From Pseudomonas asiatica (GTDB lineage: Bacteria > Pseudomonadota > Gammaproteobacteria > Pseudomonadales > Pseudomonadaceae), in the NCBI RefSeq assembly GCF_009932335.1, contig NZ_BLJF01000001.1, positions 1,674,001-1,738,000 of the forward strand: a stretch of 64,000 bases of DNA. Direction: 5' to 3'. The notes beneath the pieces were generated by a model. The model saw only the letters and a list, made by a program, of their open reading frames with translations. It was not told where the DNA came from and did not search any database. The position numbers and the translations under genes are program-made. Of this stretch, positions 36,523 to 45,673 are shown one piece after another. Every line of letters begins with the position of its first letter. Within the stretch, counting starts at the first letter, position 1.

Positions 36523-37302
36523 TCATTGGCGGTGCACGTGTACGCTGGCCTGCATCGATTCGGCGCCGCCCCCGCGGCGCACGCCCCTGACCGGGCAGGC
36601 ATCGAGGTAGTCCAGGCCCACTGCCAGCTTCAGGTGGCGTTCTGGCCGGGTCAGGCGGTTGGTGATGTCGAAGCTGTACCAGGCGTCATCGACCCAGGCT
36701 TCCGCCCAGGCATGGCTGGCCAGGTGCTGCTCGTCTTCGGTACATAGGTAACCGGACACATAGCGTGCCGGAATACCCAGGCTGCGCGCGCAGGCGAGGA
36801 ACGCATGGGTATGGTCCTGGCACACCCCGGCAGCGCCGCTGAACGCTTCGATGGCAGTGGTGCCCACCGATGTGGCACCGGGGCTGTATGGCATGTGCTC
36901 GGCCAGGCCTTGCATCAGCCCGATCAGCGCCGCCCGGTCGCGGTGCTCGCCACAATGTCGGCTGGCGAAGGCCTTGAGTGTGTCATCGGCCTGGGTCAGG
37001 TGGCTGCCGCGCAGGAAGGGCAGGGGTGAATGTTCGCCGGCCTCCTGCTCGCGATCCGGGTCGATTTCTACCTGGCCGCTGGCGGTCAGTGCCAGGTGAC
37101 CATGGGGTTTGTCCAAGGTCAGTACATGCAGGATGTTGCCATACGGGTCGATCTGGCCCTTGACCTTGCAGGGCAGGTCGAGTTGCCATTCAGTGATGCG
37201 CTGGCGCTCGCTGCTGCGTGGCGTCAGGCGCAGGAACTGGATGCTGTTGCACACATCGCTTGCATAGCTGTAGGTAGTGTCGTGGCGAATGGACAGTTTC
37301 AT
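36523..37302 (-). CDS. Transglutaminase-like cysteine peptidase of the Anbu operon
   Basis: A 259-residue protein with an N-terminal beta-rich transglut_N domain (about residues 1-85) and a transglutaminase core. The catalytic triad is complete: Cys161 in GVCQDHTHAF, His197 in ASHAWAEAW and Asp212 in YSFDITNR. The start at 37302 overlaps the alpha-E stop by four bases; a longer in-frame reading runs antisense-free into the alpha-E gene and is rejected. Such enzymes cleave or cross-link peptide/isopeptide bonds, here probably on a peptide tag made by the ATP-grasp protein. Confidence 0.92.
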   Translation of the reverse strand: MKLSIRHDTTYSYASDVCNSIQFLRLTPRSSERQRITEWQLDLPCKVKGQIDPYGNILHVLTLDKPHGHLALTASGQVEIDPDREQEAGEHSPLPFLRGSHLTQADDTLKAFASRHCGEHRDRAALIGLMQGLAEHMPYSPGATSVGTTAIEAFSGAAGVCQDHTHAFLACARSLGIPARYVSGYLCTEDEQHLASHAWAEAWVDDAWYSFDITNRLTRPERHLKLAVGLDYLDACPVRGVRRGGGAESMQASVHVHRQ

Positions 37303-38249
37303 ACGACCTCCAGATAGGAGTGGTGGACCGCCTGGCCCAGTTGATTGATGCGCCCAATGAAGTCGCTCAACCACGGGTGCAACCCTGCTTCGAGTATTTC
37401 GTCGATCGCGGTGTAGCGCAGGCGAGCGTTGAGTTCGGCGGCCATGCGCTGGGCGGCGCGCCCGGTGCTGCCCGGCAGGCTGGCAAGGATCTGGTCCAGC
37501 TCCTCGATGCAGGCATGCAGCGAGCGGGGCACATCGACCCGCAGCAATAGCAACTCGGACACCGGTCGTGCACTGGGTGCGGCGCGATACAGTTCGTTGA
37601 AGGCTTCGTAGGAGGTCAGCGCGCGCAGCAAGGCGCTCCATTGGTAATAGCCGCGGGCAGAATCATCGCTGACTTCCTCGGAGGCCTCCCCGAACATTTC
37701 ATAGCGTGCATCGAGCAGGCGCAGGGTGTTGTCAGCCCGCTCCAGGAAGGTCCCCAGGCGGATGAAGCTGTAAGCGTCGTTGCGCATGATGGTGCCTGAA
37801 GTAGCACCGCGGAACAGGTGCGAGCGTTCCTTGACCCAGTCGCAGAACTGGCTGATGCCATAACGGCCGAGACCATTGCTGGCAATGTTGCGCATCTCGA
37901 TCCAGGTAGCGTTGATGTTCTCCCACATGTCGGCAGTGATGCGGCCACGCACTGCGTGGGCATTGGTCCTGGCCGCCTGCAGGCAGCAATAGATGCTGCC
38001 GGGGTTGGTCGCGTCGAGGGCGAAGAAGTGCAGCATGCGCTCGGTGTCCAGCTCGGTGTGCCGGCGGCGGTAGTCGTCCAGCGTTCCGGATGCCAGCAGT
38101 GACATGGCCAGCTCGGCATGGCCGTCGCTGCGGCCAGCCTGGGGCATCAGCGATAGCGAATAACTGACCTCGAGCATGCGCGCAAGGTTTTCTGCACGCT
38201 CCAGGTAGCGCGACATCCAGTAAAGGTCGGAAGCAGTTCTCGAAAGCAT
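37299..38249 (-). CDS. Alpha-E domain protein of the Anbu operon
   Basis: A 316-residue all-helical alpha-E protein beginning MLSRTASDLYWMSRYLERAE, the conserved opening of the family. Repeated segments rich in Glu and Arg are present, including LGTFLERADNTLRLLDARYE (about residues 166-185). Alpha-E proteins always accompany the circularly permuted ATP-grasp enzyme and the transglutaminase, and a role in a peptide-ligase complex was proposed from genomic context. It is separated from the ATP-grasp gene by three bases. Confidence 0.92.
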   Translation of the reverse strand: MLSRTASDLYWMSRYLERAENLARMLEVSYSLSLMPQAGRSDGHAELAMSLLASGTLDDYRRRHTELDTERMLHFFALDATNPGSIYCCLQAARTNAHAVRGRITADMWENINATWIEMRNIASNGLGRYGISQFCDWVKERSHLFRGATSGTIMRNDAYSFIRLGTFLERADNTLRLLDARYEMFGEASEEVSDDSARGYYQWSALLRALTSYEAFNELYRAAPSARPVSELLLLRVDVPRSLHACIEELDQILASLPGSTGRAAQRMAAELNARLRYTAIDEILEAGLHPWLSDFIGRINQLGQAVHHSYLEVV

Positions 38250-38252
38250 GGT

Positions 38253-39662
38253 TCAGTCCTCCACCACCCAGGTGTCCTTGGTACCGCCGCCTTGCGACGA
38301 GTTGACCACCAGCGAACCTTCCTGAAGGGCCACGCGGGTAAGGCCGCCTGGCACCAGTCGGGTTTCACTGCCGGACAGCACGAACGGGCGCAGGTCGATG
38401 TGGCGCGGCGCGATGCCGCTGTCGACGAAGGTCGGGCATGTGGAAAGGCACAGGGTAGGTTGAGCGATGTAGGCGTGCGGGCGGGCCTTGATGCGGGCGC
38501 GGAAGTCCTCGATCTGTGCGCTGGTCGCCGCAGGCCCGACCAACATGCCGTAGCCACCGGACCCCTGGGTTTCCTTGACCACCAGCTCGGGCAGGTGGGC
38601 CAGGACATGGGAAAGCTCTGCAGGCCTGCGGCACTGCCAGGTAGGGACATTGTTCAGGACCGGCTCTTCGCTCAGATAGAAGCGGATCATGTCGTCGACA
38701 TAGGGGTAGATCGACTTGTCGTCTGCCACCCCGGTGCCTACCGCATTGGCCAGCACCACGTTGCCAGCGCGGTACACCGAAATCAGCCCCGGCACGCCCA
38801 GCATCGAGTCAGGGTTGAACGACAGCGGGTCGAGGTAGTCGTCGTCCAGACGGCGATAGATCACATCCACCTGTTTTGGACCAGCGGTAGTACGCATGTA
38901 GACGTGCTCGTCACGGATGAACAGGTCCGCACCCTCGACCAGTTCGATGCCCATTTCCCGGGCCAGGAAGGCGTGCTCGAAATAGGCACTGTTGAAGCGG
39001 CCAGGGGTGAGCAACACGGCAGTGGGGTTGTCCAGTGGGCTGGCGCTCTTGAGCGTGTCCAGCAGCAGGTTGGGGTAGTGGTCGATGGGCGCGATACGCT
39101 GTGCGGCGAACAGCTCGGGGAACAGCCGCATCATCATCTTGCGGTCTTCGAGCATGTAGCTGACCCCGCTGGGGGTGCGCAGGTTGTCCTCCAGCACGAA
39201 GTAGCTGCCATCCCCGTCACGGACCAGGTCGACGCCAGCGATATGGGCATAGAGCCCACGGTGCAGGCCCAGGCCCTGCATGGCGATCTGGTAGCCTTCG
39301 TTGGCCAGCACTTGTTCCGGCGGGATGATGCCGGCCTTTAGGATGCGCTGGTCGTGGTAGATGTCCTGCAGGAACAGGTTCAACGCCTGAACCCGCTGGA
39401 TACAGCCGCGCTCGACCATGCGCCATTCGCTGGCGCGAATGCTGCGCGGGATGATGTCAAAGGGGATCAGGCGCTCGGTGTCCTCTTTGTCACCGTACAA
39501 GGTGAAGGTGATACCGGCGCGGTGAAACAGCAGGTCAGCTTCGCGTCGGCGTTGCTCCAGCAACTCCAGCGGGGTGTTTGCCAACCAGCGGGCGAACTCC
39601 TGGTAATGCGGGCGGCAACTTCCGTTCGTATCATACATTTCATTGAAAAATGCCCGGGACAT
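38253..39662 (-). CDS. Circularly permuted ATP-grasp protein of the Anbu operon
   Basis: A 469-residue CP_ATPgrasp protein beginning MSRAFFNEMYDTNGSCRPHY. The conserved FDIIPR and DNLRTPSGVSYMLEDR segments (about residues 67-72 and 158-173) and the C-terminal GSGGYGMLVGP loop (about 360-370) belong to the family. Predicted activity is ATP-dependent peptide or amide bond formation. The start at 39662 lies five bases after AAGGAG. It is the first gene of the operon ATP-grasp, alpha-E, transglutaminase, Anbu. Confidence 0.92.
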   Translation of the reverse strand: MSRAFFNEMYDTNGSCRPHYQEFARWLANTPLELLEQRRREADLLFHRAGITFTLYGDKEDTERLIPFDIIPRSIRASEWRMVERGCIQRVQALNLFLQDIYHDQRILKAGIIPPEQVLANEGYQIAMQGLGLHRGLYAHIAGVDLVRDGDGSYFVLEDNLRTPSGVSYMLEDRKMMMRLFPELFAAQRIAPIDHYPNLLLDTLKSASPLDNPTAVLLTPGRFNSAYFEHAFLAREMGIELVEGADLFIRDEHVYMRTTAGPKQVDVIYRRLDDDYLDPLSFNPDSMLGVPGLISVYRAGNVVLANAVGTGVADDKSIYPYVDDMIRFYLSEEPVLNNVPTWQCRRPAELSHVLAHLPELVVKETQGSGGYGMLVGPAATSAQIEDFRARIKARPHAYIAQPTLCLSTCPTFVDSGIAPRHIDLRPFVLSGSETRLVPGGLTRVALQEGSLVVNSSQGGGTKDTWVVED

Positions 39663-40088
39663 ACCCACTCCTTGCCACCGTTGCCGGCAGCTTCATTGCG
39701 GTTCATCTACGTGTTTCAGGGTGCGGCCTTGCGGGTCGGTGGGTGTTTTGTCTGCGGTGAGCCTCGAATCCGATCAATTGCTGTGCGTTATGCACGCAAG
39801 AGGCCATTGCAATGAAGGTGCCGAAAGCCAGGCACAGTTCTGGAGTGGCAACGGGCTGGCGGTAACACCTTGAAACTCTTGGGTTTTATTGCTGAATTCG
39901 CTGACTGCGCCGCATGCAGCCGTGCGGGAACGTCGGGAGGGGGGAGCAGGCGCGCCTCGAAAAAAGGCGCGCTATGCACCGAGCTGCAGCTTTTGCTCCG
40001 AATTGGAGCGAGTCCATGGCGAGGCGGCACTCCGGCCGCGCAAGCAAGGAGTAGTGCGTTTCGTTCCAAGTGTCAGGTTATGACGCAG
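39663..40088. other. Intergenic region, promoter of the Anbu operon
   Basis: 426 bases with no supported gene. It must contain the promoter of the minus-strand Anbu operon; no clear -35/-10 pair stands out. A short stem GCGCGCCTCGAAAAAAGGCGCGC lies around 39950, next to an AT-poor stretch. Confidence 0.5.
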
Positions 40089-40631
40089 TCACCGACGCAG
40101 AATGCTCTGGGCGTCGCTTGCAGATCGAAAACGGTCACTATCATTCAATGGATTTGGCCATTTCCGACGTTCCATCCAGCCGGTCTGCTCATAGACCGGT
40201 TTACCCGTCTCGGTGGCATGCAGGACAGCGAAGGTGATACCTCGGCGAGCGAACTCGGCGTCAGCAGCCTGCATCAAGGCCGAAGCCAGGCCGCGGCGGC
40301 GGTAGGCCGGCTGGACGAACACATTCAGCACGTACCCACGTTTGTCCAGGGTTGGGTGCGATGGATGGGGAGGCCAGTCAATGCTCATCAGGCCGATGGC
40401 TGCAACCGGTTGGTCGCCATCCAGGAGCTTGAAACCGTAATACCGACCGTCACCGAGCCGCTCTTCCAGCCATGGGCGAAAGTGCTGAGTCATGACTTGC
40501 AGTTTTTCAGGGTCGCCACCTGCCTCAAGAAACATCTCCTGGCGATGCGAGCAGATCATTGCTGCGTCAGCGGGCCCGACTGGCCGACACTCCAGGCCTG
40601 AAGACGCTCCACATCCTTGTAGCTCGATCAT
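40089..40631 (-). CDS. GNAT-family N-acetyltransferase
   Basis: A 180-residue GNAT protein. The acetyl-CoA loop YVLNVFVQPAYRRRGLASAL (about residues 98-117, RRRGLA) is preceded by a GLMSIDWPPHPSHPTLDKRG loop that could bind substrate. TGKPVYEQTGWMERRKW (about 139-155) forms the C-terminal motif. It is monocistronic, with repeats on its upstream side. Substrate unknown. Confidence 0.88.
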   Translation of the reverse strand: MIELQGCGASSGLECRPVGPADAAMICSHRQEMFLEAGGDPEKLQVMTQHFRPWLEERLGDGRYYGFKLLDGDQPVAAIGLMSIDWPPHPSHPTLDKRGYVLNVFVQPAYRRRGLASALMQAADAEFARRGITFAVLHATETGKPVYEQTGWMERRKWPNPLNDSDRFRSASDAQSILRR

Positions 40632-40827
40632 CGTTTATCCAACGTAAGTGGCCGATTCATGAGAAGGCAGCCTATGGCCTCTTCAGGCCTGCTTGCAATG
40701 GCTTGGTTCAACGCCTGGCCCGCCAGACGAAACAAGATCCAATGGCTAACGATCGACCTTGGCAAGCAACTCAGCTTTTGTCATCTCTCATGGAACTGCA
40801 CATAACTCATTGAATCAGCAGGGCCCA

Positions 40828-40943
40828 TGTAGGAGCGGCCTTGTGTCGCGATGGGGCGCGCAGCGGCCCCGGCAATTTCAACTGTTGCGCATCAATCCTG
40901 GGGCCGCGATGCGGCCCTTTCGCGACACAAGGCCGCTCCTACA
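40828..40943. repeat. Inverted REP pair (BIME-like), copy 2
   Basis: Outer arms TGTAGGAGCGGCCTTGTG and CACAAGGCCGCTCCTACA flank the spacer CAATTTCAACTGTTGCGCA, the same 116-123-base unit as at 4587-4709. It lies in the 436-base spacer 40632-41067, which holds no gene that I can support. Confidence 0.85.
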
Positions 40944-41013
40944 GGTACAGCCACAACCTCGAGAGCAACGCTGTACCTGTGGGGTTTTAGCCGCGAACAC
41001 CGGCGTTGTGGGC

Positions 41014-41049
41014 GGAGGAGGGCTCGGCATGATGGACGAACCCTCCTCC
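41014..41049 (-). terminator. Stem-loop downstream of the MFS gene
   Basis: GGAGGAGGG and CCCTCCTCC pair perfectly across an 18-base loop, 19 bases beyond the MFS stop. There is no T-run on the minus strand, so termination is likely only by position. Confidence 0.4.
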
Positions 41050-41067
41050 TGAAGCCCATGGCGACGA

Positions 41068-42333
41068 TCAGGCTTGTACCGCGTCGGCCCCGCCAGAGAG
41101 CACGGATTTTTTGCGTACCGCTTGATAGAGAAGGCTGGACACCATGAAGCCTGCAATGGCCAGCATGCTCATCAGAATGAACACATAGTTGTAGCCCTGT
41201 TGACCAGGGAAGTGGTCGAGGATCGCGCCATAGATGACGTAGGCAAACATGCCGGGGGCATAGCCGATCAGGCAACCGATGCCGAAGGCCGAGCCGGTGA
41301 TGTGCTGGGGAATGCCGACTTCGCCCATGGGGGCCCAGAACACGCCGCGCATCGAGAAAACAATCAGGGCGAAGGATAGGGTGGCCGCCATCCCCGCATA
41401 GATGAAGCCCGGGCTTTTAGGAATCAGCATGATCACGGCCATCAGCGGCAATAGCGCCAGAAATGCCCACTTCAGGTAACGGCTGGTACTCTTGAACTGC
41501 TTGTCGGCAATGAAACCGCCGGCAGGCCCGCCGAGGATTTTCAGGAAGTATTGATTGATGATGCCGTAGGCGCCTACCAACGCTACTGGCAACCCGTACA
41601 TTTCCTTGAGGTAGGGGATGAAATAGGTCAGGCCGCAGTAGACGATGTAGACCATGAACACATTGAGGCTGACCAACCAGATACCGGGTACCTTGATAGC
41701 CTCCATCAGGTTTGCCAGACCGTTTTTCGGCTTGGTGGCCGATTGCGCATTACCGCCCTTGAGCAGGACCCTGGTCAGGGTGCCAGCCAGAATGTCGATG
41801 ACCGAGTAGAACAGGATCGCCGATTTCAGGCCGGCTTCCCCCGAGCCCATGGCGACGAACACGCCCAGTGCGGAAAAGGCCACCAGCGTATCAACCACGC
41901 CACGCCCGCCTTCCAGCAGGCCGAACAACCGGCCTTGCTCCTGATCGTCACCCAGATTGCGGATGGCCTTGAGCAACGATGGCCAGAACAGGCAGTCGGC
42001 ACAGACGGCCAACAGACTGAACACGATCAGCAAACTGCTGAAGGGCGGAAAGGTCGCCAGGTACAACCCCAGGCTCCCGGTCCCGATCAGGCCGAGGGGG
42101 ATCAGTTTGCGCGTGTCGTAGCGATCGGCGAGCAGGCCACCAACCACGAACAGTGCAGTCGCGATGATCGCGTTGGCACTCAACAGCATGCCGATTTCAG
42201 TGTGGCTCAGGCCCATGAATTCCTGCATGGGGACATAGAAGGCGTCCTTGAGGTTCGCCAGCTTGTAAATGGTGCCGCCACCAAGGATGAGAATCAGGAA
42301 TCTGAGCCATTTGGCCTTGTTTTGAGTTGTCAT
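41068..42333 (-). CDS. MFS transporter, probable sugar or organophosphate importer
   Basis: A 421-residue major-facilitator protein with 12 hydrophobic helices. The loop 2-3 motif GGLLADRYDTRKL (about residues 60-72) is the MFS signature G-x-x-x-D-R-x-x-R/K. It starts 33 bases after the stop of a sugar-phosphate isomerase-like gene in the same operon, so it likely imports that enzyme's substrate. The translation start is covered by AACAATAA, a Crc/Hfq-type motif. I cannot name the substrate. Confidence 0.88.
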   Translation of the reverse strand: MTTQNKAKWLRFLILILGGGTIYKLANLKDAFYVPMQEFMGLSHTEIGMLLSANAIIATALFVVGGLLADRYDTRKLIPLGLIGTGSLGLYLATFPPFSSLLIVFSLLAVCADCLFWPSLLKAIRNLGDDQEQGRLFGLLEGGRGVVDTLVAFSALGVFVAMGSGEAGLKSAILFYSVIDILAGTLTRVLLKGGNAQSATKPKNGLANLMEAIKVPGIWLVSLNVFMVYIVYCGLTYFIPYLKEMYGLPVALVGAYGIINQYFLKILGGPAGGFIADKQFKSTSRYLKWAFLALLPLMAVIMLIPKSPGFIYAGMAATLSFALIVFSMRGVFWAPMGEVGIPQHITGSAFGIGCLIGYAPGMFAYVIYGAILDHFPGQQGYNYVFILMSMLAIAGFMVSSLLYQAVRKKSVLSGGADAVQA

Positions 42334-42340
42334 TATTGTT
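42333..42340 (-). promoter_or_regulatory. Crc/Hfq-type A-rich motif at the MFS start codon
   Basis: The minus strand reads AACAATAA, ending in the ATG of the MFS gene, and fits AAnAAnAA. It suggests carbon catabolite repression of this operon in the Pseudomonas manner. Confidence 0.4.
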
Positions 42341-42366
42341 CTCCGGGCGTAATCGGGTCGTCAGGT

Positions 42367-43437
42367 TCAGGCGTTGGAAGGAGCGGCCAGGGTCAGTTCA
42401 GCCAAGGTGCGCAGTTCGCCCAGCAAACCTCGGACATAGGCCACCTGATTGTTCGCCCAGCGGTGTTCGTCGGCCAGCATGCGCTCGAGCGAGTAGCCTT
42501 TCGGGAGCGGCGTTTCGCTCATCTCCCGGTAAGCAATGAATGGATCGGCTGCTTCGAGGCTCTGCCGGAAGGCCGGGGCCACGTAGTGATTTTCCTGCTC
42601 GAGAATGAACGCGATCACTTGCGGGGTTGCTTCGCCCAGCATCAACAGTTCGAACAGCATGCGGGCGCTGGGCAGATCGTCTTCGTCGCTGCCTTGCAAC
42701 ACGCCGTAATGGCCGAAGCCGTTTTGTTCGGGGACGATGCGTACGCCCTTGAGGTGAGCCTGGCGGATGTGCGGCGCCAGGTTGTGCAGGGCCTGCAGGG
42801 GCTGTTCGCAGGCATTGATCATGTTGCCGAAGTCGAACAGGGCATGCAGGCGAGGGTGGTTGACACGGTTGAGCAGCTGCGCGATTTCGCTGCTCTTGAG
42901 TTCTTCATGCTGCTCGAAGTCAAAGTACAGATCGTTGGCATCGGCCTGTTGTGCGAGGTAGTGCAGGTCGGTCTCGATCACGTCCATGACCCGCGACAGC
43001 GGACCCTCGTAACGTGAGTAGACACGGATGTTGCGCACCCCCAGTGCCTTGGCGATGGCGATCACCTGGTCGACATCCTTTTTCAGCGTGCTGCTGATTT
43101 CCAGATGCACATCCAGCCCCAGCGCCTTGGCCTTGCTGGCAAACACCTGGAGCTGCTCTGGCGACATCTGGCTCAGGCTGTTTTCCTCGCCGTCGAGCAA
43201 GTGCAGGCTCAGGCCTTGCAGCTCGTGGCGATAGGCGAAGTCCAGCATGTCCGCGGGTGTGACACGACCGTGGGTGAGGTTGGTCAGTAGCGGGTAGGCG
43301 TGGGCAAACAGGCGCAATTGCCCGAGACGCTCAAGCAGCCGCTGGGCCAGTGCCTCTGTCAGCACTGGAGCAGCCACGTGTTCGACCACCTTGTGGCTCA
43401 GCAAGGCGTTGAATCGTTCCTGGATCTTGTTGTTCAT
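42367..43437 (-). CDS. TIM-barrel sugar phosphate isomerase/epimerase-like protein
   Basis: A 356-residue AP-endonuclease-2-fold (xylose-isomerase-like) protein. Candidate metal ligands lie in DVHLEISSTLKKD, YFDFEQHEEL, HALFDFGNM and RQAHLKGVR. The start at 43437 (MNNKIQERFNALLS) follows AGGAAC. Codons 2-4 form AACAACAA, a Crc/Hfq-type motif. It is the first gene of a two-gene operon with an MFS transporter, upstream of which lies a perfect palindrome and a MocR-type regulator gene. It probably isomerises a sugar acid or polyol derivative. Confidence 0.85.
   Translation of the reverse strand: MNNKIQERFNALLSHKVVEHVAAPVLTEALAQRLLERLGQLRLFAHAYPLLTNLTHGRVTPADMLDFAYRHELQGLSLHLLDGEENSLSQMSPEQLQVFASKAKALGLDVHLEISSTLKKDVDQVIAIAKALGVRNIRVYSRYEGPLSRVMDVIETDLHYLAQQADANDLYFDFEQHEELKSSEIAQLLNRVNHPRLHALFDFGNMINACEQPLQALHNLAPHIRQAHLKGVRIVPEQNGFGHYGVLQGSDEDDLPSARMLFELLMLGEATPQVIAFILEQENHYVAPAFRQSLEAADPFIAYREMSETPLPKGYSLERMLADEHRWANNQVAYVRGLLGELRTLAELTLAAPSNA
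43427..43434 (-). promoter_or_regulatory. Crc/Hfq-type A-rich motif just inside the isomerase gene
   Basis: The minus strand reads AACAACAA starting three bases after the A of the ATG, fitting AAnAAnAA. A second such site in the same operon strengthens the idea of catabolite repression. Confidence 0.4.
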
Positions 43438-43514
43438 TAGAGTTGTTCCTGGTTCAGGCACCGGTCTACCGGCGCAGCCTTTATCGCGCCAGCCAGGAAC
43501 TCTCGATAGATCCA

Positions 43515-43532
43515 TTATCAATTAATTGATAA
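43515..43532. promoter_or_regulatory. Perfect 18-base palindrome upstream of the isomerase-MFS operon
   Basis: TTATCAATTAATTGATAA is fully symmetric and AT-rich within GC-rich surroundings. It lies between the MocR gene end and the operon start, 78 bases before the ATG. It is a strong operator candidate, for the MocR protein or another regulator. Confidence 0.6.
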
Positions 43533-43548
43533 GGCCACTTTCCACGCA

Positions 43549-45054
43549 TCAAGTGGTCGGCGGAAGATAACCCAGCGTGCGCAAAGCCTGGGCCAGCTCC
43601 TCGACACGCTCCCGGGCCTGCTTTTCAGGCGTGCCGGCAAAGCCGATCAACAGGGCAGGCGGCAGGTCATGCTTGATGCGGTAGTCGCTCAAGGCGTAGG
43701 TGTGGATGTTGTGTCGGGCCAGTTGCCGGGCGATTTCAGTGTCACTGAGTTCGGGGGGCAGCCAGGCGATCAGGTGCATGCCGGCATCCGTCGGAGTGAT
43801 CCTGAAAAAGCTGCCGATCTGCTTTTCAAGTTGTTCGATCAACGCCTGCTGGCGCGCCTTGTACAGTGCACGCATGCGGCGGATGTGCCCCAGGAAGTGG
43901 CCTTCGCTCATGAAGTCGGCCGTTGTGGCCTGAAGCAGTGTGGGCGGGCTGCGATCCATGACCGCGCGCAGGGTGCAGAAGGGCTCGACCAGAGCCTGCG
44001 GCAGAATCACGTAGCCCAGTCTCAGTGACGGGAAGAGCACTTTGCTGAACGTGCCGACGTAGATCACTCGGGCCATCTGGTCCATGGCATACAGTGCCGG
44101 AAGAAGTCGACCACTGTAGCGAAACTCGCTGTCGCAATCGTCCTCGATGATCCAGCTCTGATGCTTCGCAGCCCAGTCGATGAGTGCCTGGCGCCGCACA
44201 TAACTCAGGGTGACACCCAAAGGATGCTGACGCGAAGGCGTACAGAATACCAGGCGCGCATCAGGGCACTCGGCAAGGCCTTGCTGGACATCGATCCCCT
44301 GTTCATCAATACGCAACGGAATGATCCGGGCCCCCTGGGCTTGCAACGCAATTCGCGCGGCGATGTGCCCAGGGTCTTCCATCCAGACACTGTCCTGCGG
44401 ATTGAGCAGCAGCATGCCCAGCAGGTTGAATGCTTGCTGCGCGCCGGAAACGATCACTACCTGGCCGGCATTGCAGTCGATACCTCGCGCATCGAAGACA
44501 TACTCGGCAATCGCTGTGCGAAACGCCTGCAAGCCTTGCAACTCGCCATAACCCAGGATCGCCTTGGTTGGCTTTAGCAAATGACGGTTCATCAGGCGCC
44601 GCCAGATGGCTTGCGGAAACCCTTCATAGGTGCTGTGACTGGGCAGGAAGGAGGTCGGCGTCGCCGGATCCCAGTCGGTATAGGACACCCCGCGAAAATG
44701 ATCGCTGCGCAGCGACAGCATCGACTGGCTCAGTTCGGACAGGCGCGGTGGCTGGCGCGGTTGCTCGTCCTCGATACTCCGGTTTTCCCACTCAGTACCG
44801 ACATACGTACCTGCACCCGTGCGCGAGGCCAGAAAACCTTCGGCAATCAACTGATCGAAAGCATTGAGGATGGTGATCCGCGACAGCCCCAACTCGATGC
44901 TCAAGGTCCGCGTCGACGGCAGGCGCACGCCCCCCTGAATTCTGCCGTTGAGTATCTGTTTGCGAATTTGCAGATACAGCTGACGGTACAGAGGTATGGC
45001 ACTGGCACGGTCCAGTTCGATAGCCGACAGCAGCAAACCTGTGGGGGATTTCAT
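43549..45054 (-). CDS. MocR-type GntR/aminotransferase regulator
   Basis: A 501-residue fusion: N-terminal GntR winged helix (about residues 15-85, LPSTRTLSIELGLSRITILNAFDQL) and a class I aminotransferase-like domain (about 130-495). The PLP-binding Lys lies in YVGTFSKVLFPSLRLGYV. MocR proteins use PLP adducts as signals. It stops 112 bases before the start of the isomerase-MFS operon on the same strand and probably controls it, though it may act elsewhere too. Its own upstream region contains only repeats. Confidence 0.92.
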   Translation of the reverse strand: MKSPTGLLLSAIELDRASAIPLYRQLYLQIRKQILNGRIQGGVRLPSTRTLSIELGLSRITILNAFDQLIAEGFLASRTGAGTYVGTEWENRSIEDEQPRQPPRLSELSQSMLSLRSDHFRGVSYTDWDPATPTSFLPSHSTYEGFPQAIWRRLMNRHLLKPTKAILGYGELQGLQAFRTAIAEYVFDARGIDCNAGQVVIVSGAQQAFNLLGMLLLNPQDSVWMEDPGHIAARIALQAQGARIIPLRIDEQGIDVQQGLAECPDARLVFCTPSRQHPLGVTLSYVRRQALIDWAAKHQSWIIEDDCDSEFRYSGRLLPALYAMDQMARVIYVGTFSKVLFPSLRLGYVILPQALVEPFCTLRAVMDRSPPTLLQATTADFMSEGHFLGHIRRMRALYKARQQALIEQLEKQIGSFFRITPTDAGMHLIAWLPPELSDTEIARQLARHNIHTYALSDYRIKHDLPPALLIGFAGTPEKQARERVEELAQALRTLGYLPPTT

Positions 45055-45169
45055 GACATGCTCGTCTGGGTGAAACGGGATTTGACCCGGGAACCGTCAG
45101 GCGACGGGATTTCAGGGTAGCGAGCGATACCCGATAAGTCATCCGTCCGGCTTTGATGTCCGGCGCAGC

Positions 45170-45228
45170 GTCCGTTTTGGGTAGATAGTGCCCAGTCGCG
45201 AATGGCTACAAACGACCCAAAGCGGACA
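45170..45228. repeat. Degenerate dyad repeat unit
   Basis: GTCCGTTTTGGGT and ACCCAAAGCGGAC arms enclose GCCCAGTCGCGAATGGC. Related units occur at 45373-45429, about 30645-30725 and 46515-46550. Confidence 0.55.
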
Positions 45229-45235
45229 TCTGTGA

Positions 45236-45345
45236 CCGGGGCCGCTTCGCGGCCCATCGCCGGCAAGCGCGGCTCCCACAGGTACAGCGCATGCCTGAAG
45301 GCTGGTGATATTCCTGTGGGAGCCGGCTTGCCGGCGATGAGGCCG
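45236..45345. repeat. Inverted REP pair
   Basis: GGCTCCCACAGG (45271-45282) and CCTGTGGGAGCC (45313-45324) face each other and extend with GGCCCATCGCCGGCAAG and its complement. This is typical of putida-group REP pairs. Confidence 0.8.
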
Positions 45346-45372
45346 GTACTGACTACAGAGCTTTGGATCAGT

Positions 45373-45429
45373 GTCCGCCGTGGGTCGTTAGCCGCCATTC
45401 GCGGTCGATCGCTTTTGGCCAAGGCGGAC
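45373..45429. repeat. Degenerate dyad repeat unit
   Basis: GTCCGC and GCGGAC terminal arms with GTGGGTCGTTAGCCGCCATT inside. It belongs to the same family as the unit at 45170 and faces it across a REP pair. Confidence 0.55.
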
Positions 45430-45673
45430 GCTAAAGGATAACTGGTTTCGTAAGCGCGACGCCGTCCCTTTGTGAGCGGGTTTACCCGCGAAGAGGCCGG
45501 TGCAGGCGACACAACATGGTGATCACTGCTGATTGGCCAGCAGGTGATGAGTGAGAGGCGCCAACGGAAGTGTTACTGCACATTCCCTTCGCTTGAAACG
45601 CTTCCCTGACACCGGTAGTCTTTGCCCGCTGCTGTAAGTCCAGCGGCCGGGTTTGGTCACCCGCAATCATCAA

